This document shows positions 23,503 to 34,200 of a DNA stretch of 64,000 bases, in pieces. The DNA is from Marsupella aquatica (Eukaryota; Marchantiophyta): the NCBI GenBank assembly GCA_973895155.1, contig OZ316891.1, positions 11,594,001 through 11,658,000 of the forward strand, given 5' to 3'. Position 1 is the stretch's first letter. Each line of letters begins with the position of its first letter. Both the position numbers and the translations under genes were made by a program. The notes below the pieces were generated by a model that saw only the letters and a list, made by a program, of their open reading frames with translations, had not been told where the DNA came from and did not search any database.

Positions 23503-24534
23503 TAAAACATACTCATCATTGAGTAAATCAGCTTCTCCATCAGCCCTAGCCACATTTGCCGATGAAGTTTCCGCTGCCTTTCCCTTACAGTCTCGCTTGA
23601 AGTGTCCAACTTGGTTGCACTTCCAACATGTCACCTGCCTCCTCTGAGGGGATTTACCCTTGGACTTAGATCTGGATTTAGATCTAAACTGGGTTCTACG
23701 GTCCCCAGTTGGTCGCTGCATACTCCTCCCACGGTTAACATTGAGGGCAGCACCAGATGATGAAGGCTGTGACGTGATGTGCATCTTCTGCTGAAGATCA
23801 TCACTAAGCAGAGAACTTACCACGTCATTGTATGAAATGGTATCCCTATCACGATGCAACAACACTCGTGATAGGGACTGGTAAGATGGAGGCAATGAAC
23901 TAAGAAGCTGCAGAGCCTTCGTCTCATCATTCAAAGTCTCCCCAAGGTTTTCCAAGTCAACGACCATGTCGTTGAAAGCATCCACATGGTCTTGCAACTT
24001 CGTACCAGATTCCTTCATCCTGAAACTCATCAGTTTGTAGGAAGTGTAGAGCCGGTTCGACAACTCCTTGCGGTGATACTTGCTCTGCAATTCCGCAAAT
24101 AAGGACATGCAATCCTTATGTGCACCCAACTGCTTGATGATGGGAGGCATGAGATAGAGTGTAACACACCACACTCCCTGCTCCTGCATGCGGTCCCATT
24201 GTTTCTCATCAACATCGTCTTCACGAGGGCTCAGCAGTTGGCCCATCCCTGACGCATAAAGCACTCCCTTCACCTGCTTCTCCCATAGCAAGTAGTCAGA
24301 GCGCCCATCATACTTTGTCACTTCATACTTGGGTCCCCCAAGCTTGAAAGTCCCCATCTTCTTCTTTACCGTGAGCTCCGGTAGTAGTACTGCTTCCTCC
24401 ACCACACGCCGCACCGGTGATGGTATCGGTGTCACGTGCTCTTCCTCCTGCTCCTCTCTCTGCCCCTGAAACCTCCGCGGTGACCCTCGTGCTTCAAGTT
24501 CCACGTCTTCGAAAAACTCCTCCGAATCACTCAT
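23500..24534 (-). CDS. E1 Gag
   Basis: 344 residues from ATG at 24534 (MSDSEEFFEDVE). An acidic N-terminus is followed by the Copia gag core (KYDGRSDYLLWEKQVKGVL ... SLPPSYQSLSRVLLHRD), a basic Arg/Ser/Lys-rich stretch and one CCHC zinc knuckle (CWKCNQVGHFKRDC) near residue 310. It ends DLLNDEYVL and TGA at 23500-23502. Gag packages the element RNA into virus-like particles. The frame continues unbroken into pol after the TGA. Confidence 0.93.
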   Translation of the reverse strand: MSDSEEFFEDVELEARGSPRRFQGQREEQEEEHVTPIPSPVRRVVEEAVLLPELTVKKKMGTFKLGGPKYEVTKYDGRSDYLLWEKQVKGVLYASGMGQLLSPREDDVDEKQWDRMQEQGVWCVTLYLMPPIIKQLGAHKDCMSLFAELQSKYHRKELSNRLYTSYKLMSFRMKESGTKLQDHVDAFNDMVVDLENLGETLNDETKALQLLSSLPPSYQSLSRVLLHRDRDTISYNDVVSSLLSDDLQQKMHITSQPSSSGAALNVNRGRSMQRPTGDRRTQFRSKSRSKSKGKSPQRRQVTCWKCNQVGHFKRDCKGKAAETSSANVARADGEADLLNDEYVL

Positions 24535-25674
24535 ATGAGAAAGTCACAAAAAATGTTGTTTTTCACAACTTCTCAAAAAACTCGAAACTCAACACCGCCG
24601 CGTAGCCCACAAAGCTAGGAGTCCAATACTGAAAACCGAAATCAAAATCGAAATTTGACGGAAAAGTTATTCAAATTTCGGTCGAGGTGGGTAAAACCTT
24701 GGGAAACTCCCCCGTTTTGACCACCTCAGGGAATAACCGAAATACCAAGTACAACCCGTTGTCGGAATTGCGATGTGATTGGTGCGCTGCATTGCCAACT
24801 TCAATGGCTACGACCTCGCCGAAAAATAACCAAAAAAGTTATCGTTCGGCGGATGAAATCTTTGTCGGACGGTCAAAAAATAGCTCTCTGGTTTTTTGGA
24901 ATATTCTATGACCCTTGTACAGGCCCTGTGGGAATTTTGGAAGAACAATCGAGGGGCTGACATGTGTCCTCGAACCCCCAAAACCCCCTACCACCCTTCG
25001 TCGTCGAAATCTGGTCGCGTGCGCAGAAAATACACATGGCAGAATGTACCCCTCGACACCAAACGCAAGATATCTCACTCGGGTTTTGACTAAATCAAGA
25101 TCCGATTTCAGATTTGGAAACTAGACTCCGAGGCGATGAAGATCGATATAAGAAGCACCCAAAACAAGGAAAGAACGAGGGAGAAAAAAATTGGTAAAGA
25201 TGACAGATTTCTCTCAATTGCCATAGCCAATTTCGAATCAGTTTTTCAAAGAGAAAAAAATGGTACCTTGTCAACAACGAATGTTGATCAATTGCACTTG
25301 GTGCCGTCACCAAGTCCAACAAGGTAATTGATTTTGCTTAGCCTTCCTCTTTGCATCAAAGAGCCAATCCCGGACTCAAAAACAATCGTCTTGCCTCAAT
25401 CTCTCCGTTGAGTCAAAACACTTGACGCTTCTCCCTCCGAGTCGATTGCCAACTTTCTTCACAAAATCCAGAACGACGAAAACTTAGATCTCTCTGCACC
25501 ACGAGCTCCGTTCAACGATTTCTTCACACCGTTAGAAAGCTCTTGCCCTGATCTATCCGTTGAGCCCATAAACTCCAAGTTCCATGCGATGGAACTCTGG
25601 AAAATCCACCAACACTCAACGCTGGAAAAACCGTCATGAAATCCCGTCACGAACACACGTCACCTCCCAAGCAT
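24535..25674 (-). other. E1 untranslated leader
   Basis: About 1.1 kb between PBS and the gag ATG with no recognised coding region. The part nearest gag resembles the E2 leader (shared blocks around CTAGGAGTCCAATACTGAAA), while the rest differs. Confidence 0.7.
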
Positions 25675-25686
25675 GCTCTGATACCA
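25675..25686 (-). other. E1 primer binding site (initiator Met-tRNA)
   Basis: On - TGGTATCAGAGC lies two bases inside the 5' LTR, the usual primer binding site for initiator Met-tRNA. Confidence 0.93.
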
Positions 25687-25688
25687 AT

Positions 25689-26163
25689 TGTTGAGCATAG
25701 ACGACGATCGCAACGGCAAGCCCATGAACCATCCAACGCACAATAGTCGACACAAGAGATACGTGGTTCACCTCCTTGAGGCTACGTCCACGGGAACACA
25801 CAAGAGAGCTTTACTGAACTCTAAGCCCGTCGGCTATACCGAGTCTCCACAGTGTAAGCTCTCCCTATCTCTCAAGTGGCTCCATAACAATGAGCCTTGG
25901 TTCTACCTCTCCAAGCACACATGCCTCTTATGATATAGTGTGCAACTTAGTTGTACCTAACCACATAGTTGTACCTAACCACATAGTTGTACCTAATCAC
26001 GTAGTTGTACCTAACCACATAGTTGTACCTAATCACGTAGTTGTACCTAACCACATAGTTGTACCTAATCACGTAGTTGTACCTAACCACGTAGTTGTAC
26101 CAACCCACGTTGTTGTACCAACCACGTCATACCTAACCTAGACGTAAGAGTAAATACCCAACA
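25689..26163 (-). repeat. E1 5' LTR
   Basis: 475 bp, identical to the 3' LTR including the 18-bp minisatellite (25951-26094). It should carry the element promoter; I cannot place a convincing TATA box. Confidence 0.95.
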
Positions 26164-26919
26164 AACAACATCCATTTGATCCATCACCAGACCAAAAAAA
26201 CACAACAAGCTGACACAAGATCCAAATTGTGGAATACTTAGCCATCGGTGAAAAGACCCCATTATAATCCACTCCTTTCTTCTGAGTGAATTCCTTGGCA
26301 ACAAGCCTTGCCTTGTAGATCTTCTCTCCACCCTTTGAAAGACTATCCTTCAACTTGTAAATCCACTTGCTGACCTCTTGGAAGCTCCACCAGCTCCCAT
26401 GTCTTGTTGTCACTCAAAGATTGCAACTCCCTCTACATTGTTGCATTCCACTCATGCTTATGCTCTGAAGCACAAGCCTCACTATACGAAGAAGACTCTC
26501 CTTCTTCTAAGATCAGAGCCATGTCATCATCATCAGGTGCAATGTCAATATCATCTAGCTTAGATGAGTCTGCCCATTGACCATACCTAGTAGGAGCTCT
26601 AGTAGAATGATTGGAAGTTCTTCTAGCAGATGACTCAAGCTGATCTGTTGCTACTGTTGGCTGAATTTGAGATACCCCAACAACAATCTGCTCCTCTTGT
26701 TCCATCACAGGAACCAGCTCCAAGCCCGAAGCTTCTTCATCTCTCTTGTCATGAATAGCATCATGACTAATCTCCCCCTCAACCCGGTCCGGATGAGAGA
26801 TTTCTCCTTGTCAATATGGGAGTCTTGAGAACTCTCCCCCTCCTTTGATGATTTGGATTTATTAAAGAACACATCTCTACTAACAATTAGTTTACAGGTT
26901 ACTGGATCCCATAACCAGA
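26164..26919 (-). pseudogene. E2 pol remnant: linker and reverse transcriptase 5' half
   Basis: On - it reads LWDPVTCKLVVSRDV, an acidic linker with ESSARRTSNHSTRAPTRYGQ, then KWIYKLKDSLSKGGEKIYK, ARLVAKEFTQKKGVDYNGVF and SPMAKYSTIWILC to DQMDVV, where E1 is inserted. The frame is broken several times by stops and small indels. When E1 and its duplication are removed the reading continues into TAFLYGNL at 19540-19569. Confidence 0.88.
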
Positions 26920-27220
26920 CTCAACCGAACACTATTGGACCGCTCGAGGAGTATGTTGAGTCAATCATGCTTACCACATGAGTTTTGGGCTGAAGCTGTC
27001 AACACTGCAGCTTATTTGGTAAATTTTTCTCCATCTCTAGTTCTATTGGAATCAAGACGCCATTTGAAATGAGGTACGGGCGTCCAGCAGATTACTCACA
27101 TCTGAGGATTTTTAGATGTGATGCTTATGTACTTACACCTTCCTAGCTTTGATCCAAGCTGGAGTCCAAGTTGAAGAAGTGCATTTTCCTTGGCTATCAG
27201 AAAGGTGTGAAGGGTTCAGA
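26920..27220 (+). pseudogene. inverted block of the E2 integrase
   Basis: This 301-bp block codes for integrase on + while everything around it codes on -. It reads LNRTLLERSRSML, FWAEAVNTAAYLVNFSPS, a shift, then TPFEMRYGRPADYSHLRIF and KKCIFLGYQKGVKGFR. In E1 these residues lie exactly between QQNGVAER and LWDP. In E2 the - strand reading of QQNGV ends at 27221 and LWDP resumes at 26919, so the block has been flipped in place, with a few bases lost. Confidence 0.88.
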
Positions 27221-28141
27221 AACACCATTCTGCTGAGGAGTATAACTTGTTGTGAGATGGCGAGTAATCCCCTCCTCCTTACAATACGTTCCAAATTCCC
27301 CAGAACTATATTCACCGCCGTTATCCGATCAAAGATATCTCACCTTATTACCAGTCTGATTCTCTACTTGGGCTTTCCACTCCTTAAAAGCGGCAAAAAC
27401 ATCAGATTTATTGTGTAAAAAATATATCCACACATACCTTGAGTAATCATCTATGAATATGACATAGTATAACCGTCCAGAATGTGAGGGAGTAGGGGCT
27501 GGACCCCACACATCACTATGTACATACTCAAGTACCTTATTGTTGGTGTGAATTCCAACTCCAAAGGGTTTCATGTGCTGCTTCCCAAACACACAATGTT
27601 CACAGAATTCCAACTTACAAGATTGCAAATTAGAAAGTAATCCTTTTTTCTGAAGAATAGCCAAACCTTTTTCACTCATGTGGCCCAAACGGAAGTGCCA
27701 CAGCCGGACCGTCTCCTCATGAGATAAGGTTACATTGGCTTCATCACAAACTACACTACCCTCCAAAACGTATAGATTGTTATATCTCTTTCCCTTCAAT
27801 ACAATTTTAGTACCAGTTGAAACCTGAAGGACACCATTAGCAGAACTCCATTGATGGTCATTTGCCTCTAAAATTCCAAGTGAAATGAGATTTTTCATCA
27901 TGCTGGGAATATGTCTCACATCCCTCAACGTTCTCACAACACCATCAAACATCTTAAATCTAACAGATCCAAGTCCAACTACTTGACATGGGATTCCATT
28001 TCCCATCAACACTGACCCATTGGAAACCGTGTAAGAACTGAAAAAATCTCTCCTAGAGCAAATATGAAAGGTACATGCACTATCTAGAATCCAGTCATCA
28101 CTACCTGGATTTGACACTACGTTGAGAGCAAAACCTTGGCA
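27221..28141 (-). pseudogene. E2 pol remnant: protease and integrase
   Basis: Starts right after the TGA at 28142-28144 and reads CQGFALNVVSN, the intact protease motif WILDSACTFHIC, then the integrase zinc finger with all four ligands (LWHFRLGHMSEKG, CKLEFCEHCVFGKQH), VLEYVHSDVWGPAP, FIDDYSRYVWIYF and, after a shift near 27328, SDNGGEYSSGEF and TSYTPQQNGV. Gag and pol share one frame here as in E1. Confidence 0.9.
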
Positions 28142-28144
28142 TCA
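28142..28144 (-). other. in-frame UGA between E2 gag and pol
   Basis: TGA following DDDYVL and preceding CQGFAL, at the position equivalent to the E1 stop at 23500-23502. Confidence 0.75.
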
Positions 28145-29209
28145 CAATACATAGTCATCATCATCGAGTAAATCTACCTCATGCAAGCTCGATGCCGTGT
28201 TAGCTGATGTAGTAGGGGCTTTTACTCAACAATCCCTTTTCATGTGGCCAGGCTTGCCACAATTCCAACATGCAAGAGGCTTCCTCTCTTGCGATTTCCC
28301 TCTGGATTTAGATCTCCCCTGTGATGTAGATATAAACCTGTTCTGCCTATTTGAGCGCTACGTTGCTCTCCCACGGTTCACGTTCAGCGTAGTGCCAAAA
28401 GAAGATGTTGTCTGTGATAGACCCAGCTTCTTCTAAGTATCATCAGACAGTAAAGAGCTCACCACCTCATTATACAAAATGGACTTAAGATCTCTGTACA
28501 AGAGCACCTGTTTCAAGCCTTGATATGACGACGGTAAGGAGCTTAGCAAAAGCAAGGCCTTATTCTCATCTTTAACTCCTTTTCCCAGGTTTGACAGATC
28601 CACCGCTAGACTGTCAAACTCATCCAGGTGATCCTGCATCTTGCTCCCTTCCTTGAGCCTGAGGCTCATCAAGAGAGACTTCTTGTACAGCCGGTCTAAC
28701 GCATCTTCCTGGTAGTACTTCTCTCTAAGGGCCTTAAACTGTGACGCGCAATCCGCATAATTATCCAACTTCTTGATGATGTGCGACTTGAGATAAAGCA
28801 TCACTGCATTGACAACAATCACCTGCTCCTGTCTCCACTGTTTCTCTGAGATCTCCTCTTCTCCATCATACTGCTCTCGCGAAGAGAGCAAATGAGCTAA
28901 GCCCATGGCCCGTAGAACACCCTTCACTTGCTTCTCCCACATCAAGTAATCAGTACGACCATTGTACTTCTCCACCTCAAACTTCACTCCTCCAAATCTG
29001 GCCATCTCCCTCTTCTTCCCCACTACTGACAGCTCTGATAGTAGTATAGTTTCCTCCATTGCACGCCGCACCAATGATCGTACCGGTGTCACTAGTTCTT
29101 CCTCAAATGATAGCAGCTCCTCCTTAGACTCTCCATCTGACCGTCGCGATCCTGAAGCTCCACCGACGCCAATTCTTCCGGTATCCTTCGAGTCACTCAT
29201 ATGAAACAA
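28145..29209 (-). pseudogene. E2 Gag, broken by stops
   Basis: The ATG at 29209 opens 258 codons (KFEVEKYNGRTDYLMWEKQ ... SLPSSYQGLKQVLLYRD) ending at TAG 28433-28435. The same frame continues through an Asn/Arg-rich stretch, a second TAG (near 28346-28348), the zinc knuckle CWNCGKPGHMKRDC, a TGA straight after it, and DLLDDDDYVL. Alignment with E1 suggests CAG-to-TAG changes at both TAGs. Confidence 0.9.
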
Positions 29210-30893
29210 TCACAAAAAAACATCTTTTTTTGAAACTTCTCATAAAACTCAAACTCAACACCGCCACGTAGCCCATGAAGCTAGGAGTCCAATACTGAAA
29301 GCCAAAATCAAAATCAAAATTTGACGGAAAAGTTATTCAAATTTTGGTCGGGATGGGTAAAACCTTGGGAAACTCCCCCGTTTTGACCACCTCGGAGAAT
29401 AACCAAAATACCTAGTACAACTTGTCGTCAGAATCGCGATGTGATTGGTGCGCCGCGTTGCTAACTCCAGTGGCAATGTCCTCGCCAAAAAGAACCAAAA
29501 AAATTACCGTTCGGCGGACATAATCTTTGTCGGACAACCAAAAAACAGCTCTCTATTTTTTGGAAATATTCCCACACAGTCCGACAGGTCTCACAGGGGG
29601 CCGTTCCCCCTATCGAAGCGCTTAAAACAGAGGGCGACAGGTCCTAGTACCAAGTTAAACAAGAGGGAAGAAAAAAATGCTATTAAAAGCGCCCTAAAGG
29701 GGGTGCTAAAGCCCCTCAACTAAATATACGCCTTAAAAATGCACATCCGCGTCGCGCATACATGAGGCGGGCTAGGCAGGGTATAGAAAGGGCGTATGGC
29801 CGAGGGCGTACCCAAGCGGATGCGTATGCAGCCGCGTACGTACTGTGGTCGCGAGCCAGGAGGGAGGAAATTGCGAGGAGCCGGCCGGAGGGAGCCCCCG
29901 GCTTGCAACGGCAGCACGAGGGGTGCGAGGGGTGGCGAGGCGCTCGAAAGGCGCTGGGCCGGCAGCCGGGCCCGGGGAGGGCACAAAGGGGCGACGGGGA
30001 GGCGCCCGAGTTTTGAATGAGGGAGCGGGGCAGGGCTGGCTCGCGGAATAAGGGGCAGCAGCAGCCGGCCGGCGTTGCGTAGGGTGCCGCGCGCCTGCTA
30101 ATACGGGGTGCGGGGGGGTGCGAATACACAGGGTCACGGGGGCCGGGAGGGAGTATGAGGTGTGTATACACACACCAAACACCCCCTTACAACGAAAAAT
30201 GACCCTTATGAAAAAACTTGAGTTCTCACCTCAAAAAACCCCTATTTACACTAAGGAAAAGATGAGTGTCGACGGTCCAAAGTTGTTGAATTTCACCGGC
30301 ACAGTCTGCCGCTTCAGCTGAGTAAACAATTTCTGCCGCGTCGCCTTCACTCCGTGTCAAGTGCCAATTCTGGGCTCAAAACGACCGCCTCATCGTGATC
30401 AATCCGTTGAGCCGTAGCACTTCGCGTTTCTTCCACCGAGTCGGACGTCACGAAGAGAAACCCGGTTCAGATGGGAACAAGCTCCATAGCTTGTGAAAAA
30501 ACCTGAACGCCTCCGTCACTCGTCACATTGCACTCGGTAACAACTCGACAGCAACTCAGCTACCAAAACGACCAGCTCGCTTCAACCTTCAACTTGAGCT
30601 ATAATGTGCGACCCCTCCCACACCGCACAGCTCACACCGTTGAAAAATGCAAACTCTGGTCTCTCCCCCGAAAAGCCTGCGAACACGAATAAAACCTAAA
30701 CGACGCAAATTTCAATTCCTCCGCACTACGGATACTGATCAGCGAGTTCTAACCACCGTTAGAACGCCCTCTCACTAACCTATCTGCACAGCCACACACA
30801 TTCGAGTTTCATGCGACGAAACTCCGAATGTGCCACCGACAATGAACGCTGGAAAAAACCCATCACGAAAAAACCTCGTCATCTCCCATGCAT
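29210..30893 (-). other. E2 leader with GC-rich insert
   Basis: About 1.7 kb between PBS and gag. The gag-proximal 400 bases resemble the E1 leader. From about 29740 to 30140 the sequence becomes very GC-rich (runs such as GCCGGCCGGAGGGAGCCCC) with long fortuitous open frames on both strands and no counterpart in E1. No gene is recognised. Confidence 0.6.
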
Positions 30894-30905
30894 GCTCTGA
30901 TACCA
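30894..30905 (-). other. E2 primer binding site (initiator Met-tRNA)
   Basis: TGGTATCAGAGC on -, two bases inside the 5' LTR, identical to the E1 site. Confidence 0.92.
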
Positions 30906-30907
30906 CT

Positions 30908-31251
30908 TGTTGAGCATAGACGACATTCGTAACAACAAGCCCATGAACCATCCAACGCACAAGAGTCGACACAGAGAGATACGTGGTTCACCTCCACATG
31001 AGGCTACGTCCACAGGAACACACAAGAGCTTTACTGCACTCTAGGCCGATCGGCCATACCAAGCATCCACAGCACAAGCTCTCCCTATCTCTCAACTAGC
31101 TCCGTAACCATGAGCCTAAGTTCCACCAGGGTCTGGCATCAGCCCTGGCTTAATACACAATAGCACTACCGCTAACATTAGCTAAGTCATAACCCAAGTT
31201 AGCCTAATTGTGGTTAGCTCATGAGTCACAAGACTAGAGCAATATCTAACA
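30908..31251 (-). repeat. E2 5' LTR
   Basis: 344 bp, TG...CA, pairs with 8203-8546 with about 16 substitutions. It shares the outer half with the E1 LTR but lacks the 18-bp minisatellite. Confidence 0.92.
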
Positions 31252-31256
31252 TCTCC

Positions 31257-34200
31257 ATGATGAACCTTTGGGACACCTTGCCTTATAATCTTGCACATAA
31301 ATATCCAGAAGTGCATAAAATTAAGTCCCTAGACTTTTTTTTGCCTTGAAAAAGCCAATTGAATTCCATTCAAATAGCCAACATACAAGGGGGAAGGCCC
31401 CAAACAAGGGGAACAACCGAAAAGACCAGAGGTCAGGGTGCAAAGACCAGTGAAGCCAACACTAAGGAAGAAGCTAAGCCCCTAATTAAAGGAGAAACTA
31501 AACAAGAGATTTTAATAGGAACTAGAGTAGGAGCAGCACACTCCTAAGGACCGGCCATTGAAAAGGTGCTTATTCTATAATGCATACAGTGGATAAAGCT
31601 GAAGCCTGCACTTACATAGACGTTGATAGTAGACTATTATACTGTTAACTAGCCCTTGTCTAGCTATTCTCACCATGGATAACCCACAAATGAGGTTTTC
31701 AATTGGGAGGTGCACTTTAAATAAGTTTTTTCTTAATAAAATAGAAACTGAGATGGAGATACTTGGGCAGGTTTAATTAACATCTCCCAAAGTCATCAGC
31801 AGATGTCAAGTTTAGTCCAATTCAATCTGCTCTTTCCATGTTTTGTTTAAACATGGGTTTTGTTCCAAATAGTCTTGGGCTGGTTTCCCATGTTCCAAGT
31901 CATCAGTTGATCTCAAGTTTAATCCTAGACCTGACTTTTCAATTTGCTCTTTCCATGTAAAGTGGGTTTTGTTCCAAACTGTCTCAGGTGGGTTTAATGT
32001 TCTTTGGTAGGCCTCAGGCTCAATTTGAGATAAAACACTCAGTTCAATCCACTCTTTGCATGTAGCAATGGTTCAATTTGTTCTGGGTTTAAATAGGGCG
32101 TCCCAAAGCTCCAAATGTGATGGACATTAACTCTATAGTTCTAGGTTATGGACACAAAAAGTTAAAGACTACCAAATTATTAGTCCATTATAACTTTTTG
32201 CTATAAAGATTGGTCTTATCCCATGAGCATTAGTCACTGTAAAGGCTATTGGAGAAAAACTAACAAAACTTTTACATAACTTTGTGAATCACAGACAACA
32301 AATATAATGGGTTTTCTCAATAGCAAAAAAAGTTGAGGAAAACTATAAGTTTTCCTTATCAATTATAATATTACTCCCAAACACAGGGCACTTGAATAGT
32401 GGGCCATGGGGGGCTCTATTCGAATAGTGTGCCCCGGGCATTTGAGTTTTGACTAGTGTTTTAATTTATTGTACTTGAAGGGCATTGTGTTCAAAAATGA
32501 GCATTATGTTTGAATCTTGGCTTTGTGTTTCAGTGTTACATTGTCATATGATTCACAAATTTCTTACCATTTGTGCTCAATGTAGAGTAGTTTAGGGAGT
32601 TTAGGGTCAGCAATCAATCACAACGTCCAACTCAAACATAATCATGCCCATATTTGAACATAACACGCCAATATTTGAACACAAACACCAGGGTGTAATT
32701 TGAGCACAACACCAATATTTGAACATAACTCCGGGTGTTGTGGGCATTGTGTTAAAAGATGTTTGGGTTCAAATGTGTTTTTGTTCATAGGACCTCCAAA
32801 ATTGCATTTTCAAACAAATCTCCAGGGCACTCTGTTTGGGGGAAGATGGGCAGGCATCCAGATTAGACACAAAAAAATTGCCTATATTTGAACACAATTC
32901 CAGGGTGTTAATTGAACACAACACCAATATTTGAACAAACACAACGCCAGGGTGGTGTTGTGTTAAGATGTTGTTGGGTCAAATGTGTTATTTTCACCCC
33001 CAAAATTTGTGAAAAAAAGAGTTGGGTCAAAAGTGTTTCCACGCCACCCCCCCCCCCCCCCCCCACCCCACCAAAAAAAATAAAATTAAAAATTGCATTT
33101 TTGAACAAAACTCCAGGGCGCTCTGTTATTAGGCATCCAGACTACTGTAGACACAAAAAATTCGAAGATGGGTAGGCATCCAGAATAGACACAAAAATTC
33201 GACGATGGGTAGGCATCCAGATTAGACACAAAAATATTCAATCAAGACGGCATCGAGATGTCCCGTCCCACAATCGTGCAATCACTGTATGTCGTAACTC
33301 ATCGATCACATCCACAATTACAGCGCTGTGCTGTAGCATTCAATTCAATCCAAGCTAGTCCAGTCCAATCCAACGACATGACATCTGACTATCTGAGAGT
33401 CCCATCCATCAGAACCTCGTGAGTGCCCAGAATCGAAGGGTGGAACAGTTGTACTGTGCTGTGCTGTGCTCCGTGCTCAGCAAAGATGGTTCGTTCTCTC
33501 AGACCTTCCTGTAACCTTTACAGGAAAAATTGCACTTGACACTGGCCCACGGAAAAGCTTGATCACCAGACGATCCTGCCCATGCAAAGACCATCATTAC
33601 GTTTGTGGCATATACATTGCAGATTCCACTGGATTCGTGGCATATACATTCAGGATTCCCCCGGCACCCGAACGTGTGCGGTGCCGTTGCGCTGTGCTGC
33701 GTATGCATTGAGCTCGATTTGTCTCAGGTACGAGTAATAATGGGTGACGCGTTCTTGTTCTTGCTTTTATTAACGTCGGAAGAGGTTTCTTCCAATATTA
33801 AGGCAATATAAAACAGCATGATGCGCTCCGCTCCTGCTTGCTTCCTGTTTGCGATGATGATCTAAGTGCGTTTCAATCCTTGTTGGTGTTTTGATGACTC
33901 GTCACTATTTTGTGGTTGATGTTGCCCCTCGCTCATTCGCTCATATATTATACTCTATTGACTTAGTTGTAAACTAATAAGAAACCTTCTGTCGTGGCGA
34001 AGGGGCATTCTCCTATGATTCGTATTTATAAAGATGCAGCACTTGCTGAGAGACTGAGATAAGGAATTGTTTGGGCCAATCTAAGTACGAATCGCCGATG
34101 CGGAACACTTTTGGTAGGAGTTGGCCTAATTTCAGTTGTTGCTGAATGCTCAGAGAGGAAGCACTGCATGAGAAAGGAAGCTGTCGAATTGCTCGGCCCT

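Larger units (their letters stand above)
19570..26163 (-). mobile_element. E1: young Copia retrotransposon inside E2
   Basis: 6594 bp with 475-bp LTRs that I find identical base for base, and perfect duplications AACAA at 19565-19569 and 26164-26168. The element reads on -: 5' LTR 25689-26163, PBS, leader, gag 23500-24534, pol 20236-23499, polypurine tract near 20045-20055, 3' LTR 19570-20044. It sits in the E2 reverse transcriptase between the codons of DVV and TAFLYG. Identical LTRs mean very recent insertion. Gag and pol are in one frame separated by a single TGA, with no other stop. Confidence 0.96.
8203..31251 (-). mobile_element. E2: old Copia retrotransposon hosting nested insertions
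   Basis: Bounded by two 344-bp LTRs (8203-8546 and 30908-31251) and a perfect 5-bp target-site duplication TCTCC (8198-8202 and 31252-31256). The element reads on -, so the 5' LTR is at the right. Removing nested elements E5, E3 and E1 with their duplications leaves about 6.88 kb, a normal Copia size. Internal order is PBS, leader, gag, protease, integrase, reverse transcriptase, RNase H, polypurine tract. The LTRs differ at about 16 positions by eye (near 5 percent), mostly transitions, so it is the oldest insertion of the stack. Gag and pol carry several stops and frameshifts, and one integrase block is inverted, so it is non-functional. Confidence 0.93.

Noticed and set aside
19569-26164. 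CRISPR-like reading of the 18-bp repeats
   Set aside because: Units are directly adjacent without spacers and occur in LTRs of a plant retrotransposon.
29716-30182. Open frames of 136-151 codons in the E2 leader
   Set aside because: Caused by high GC and few stops; Pro/Ala/Arg-rich on both strands with no conserved motif.
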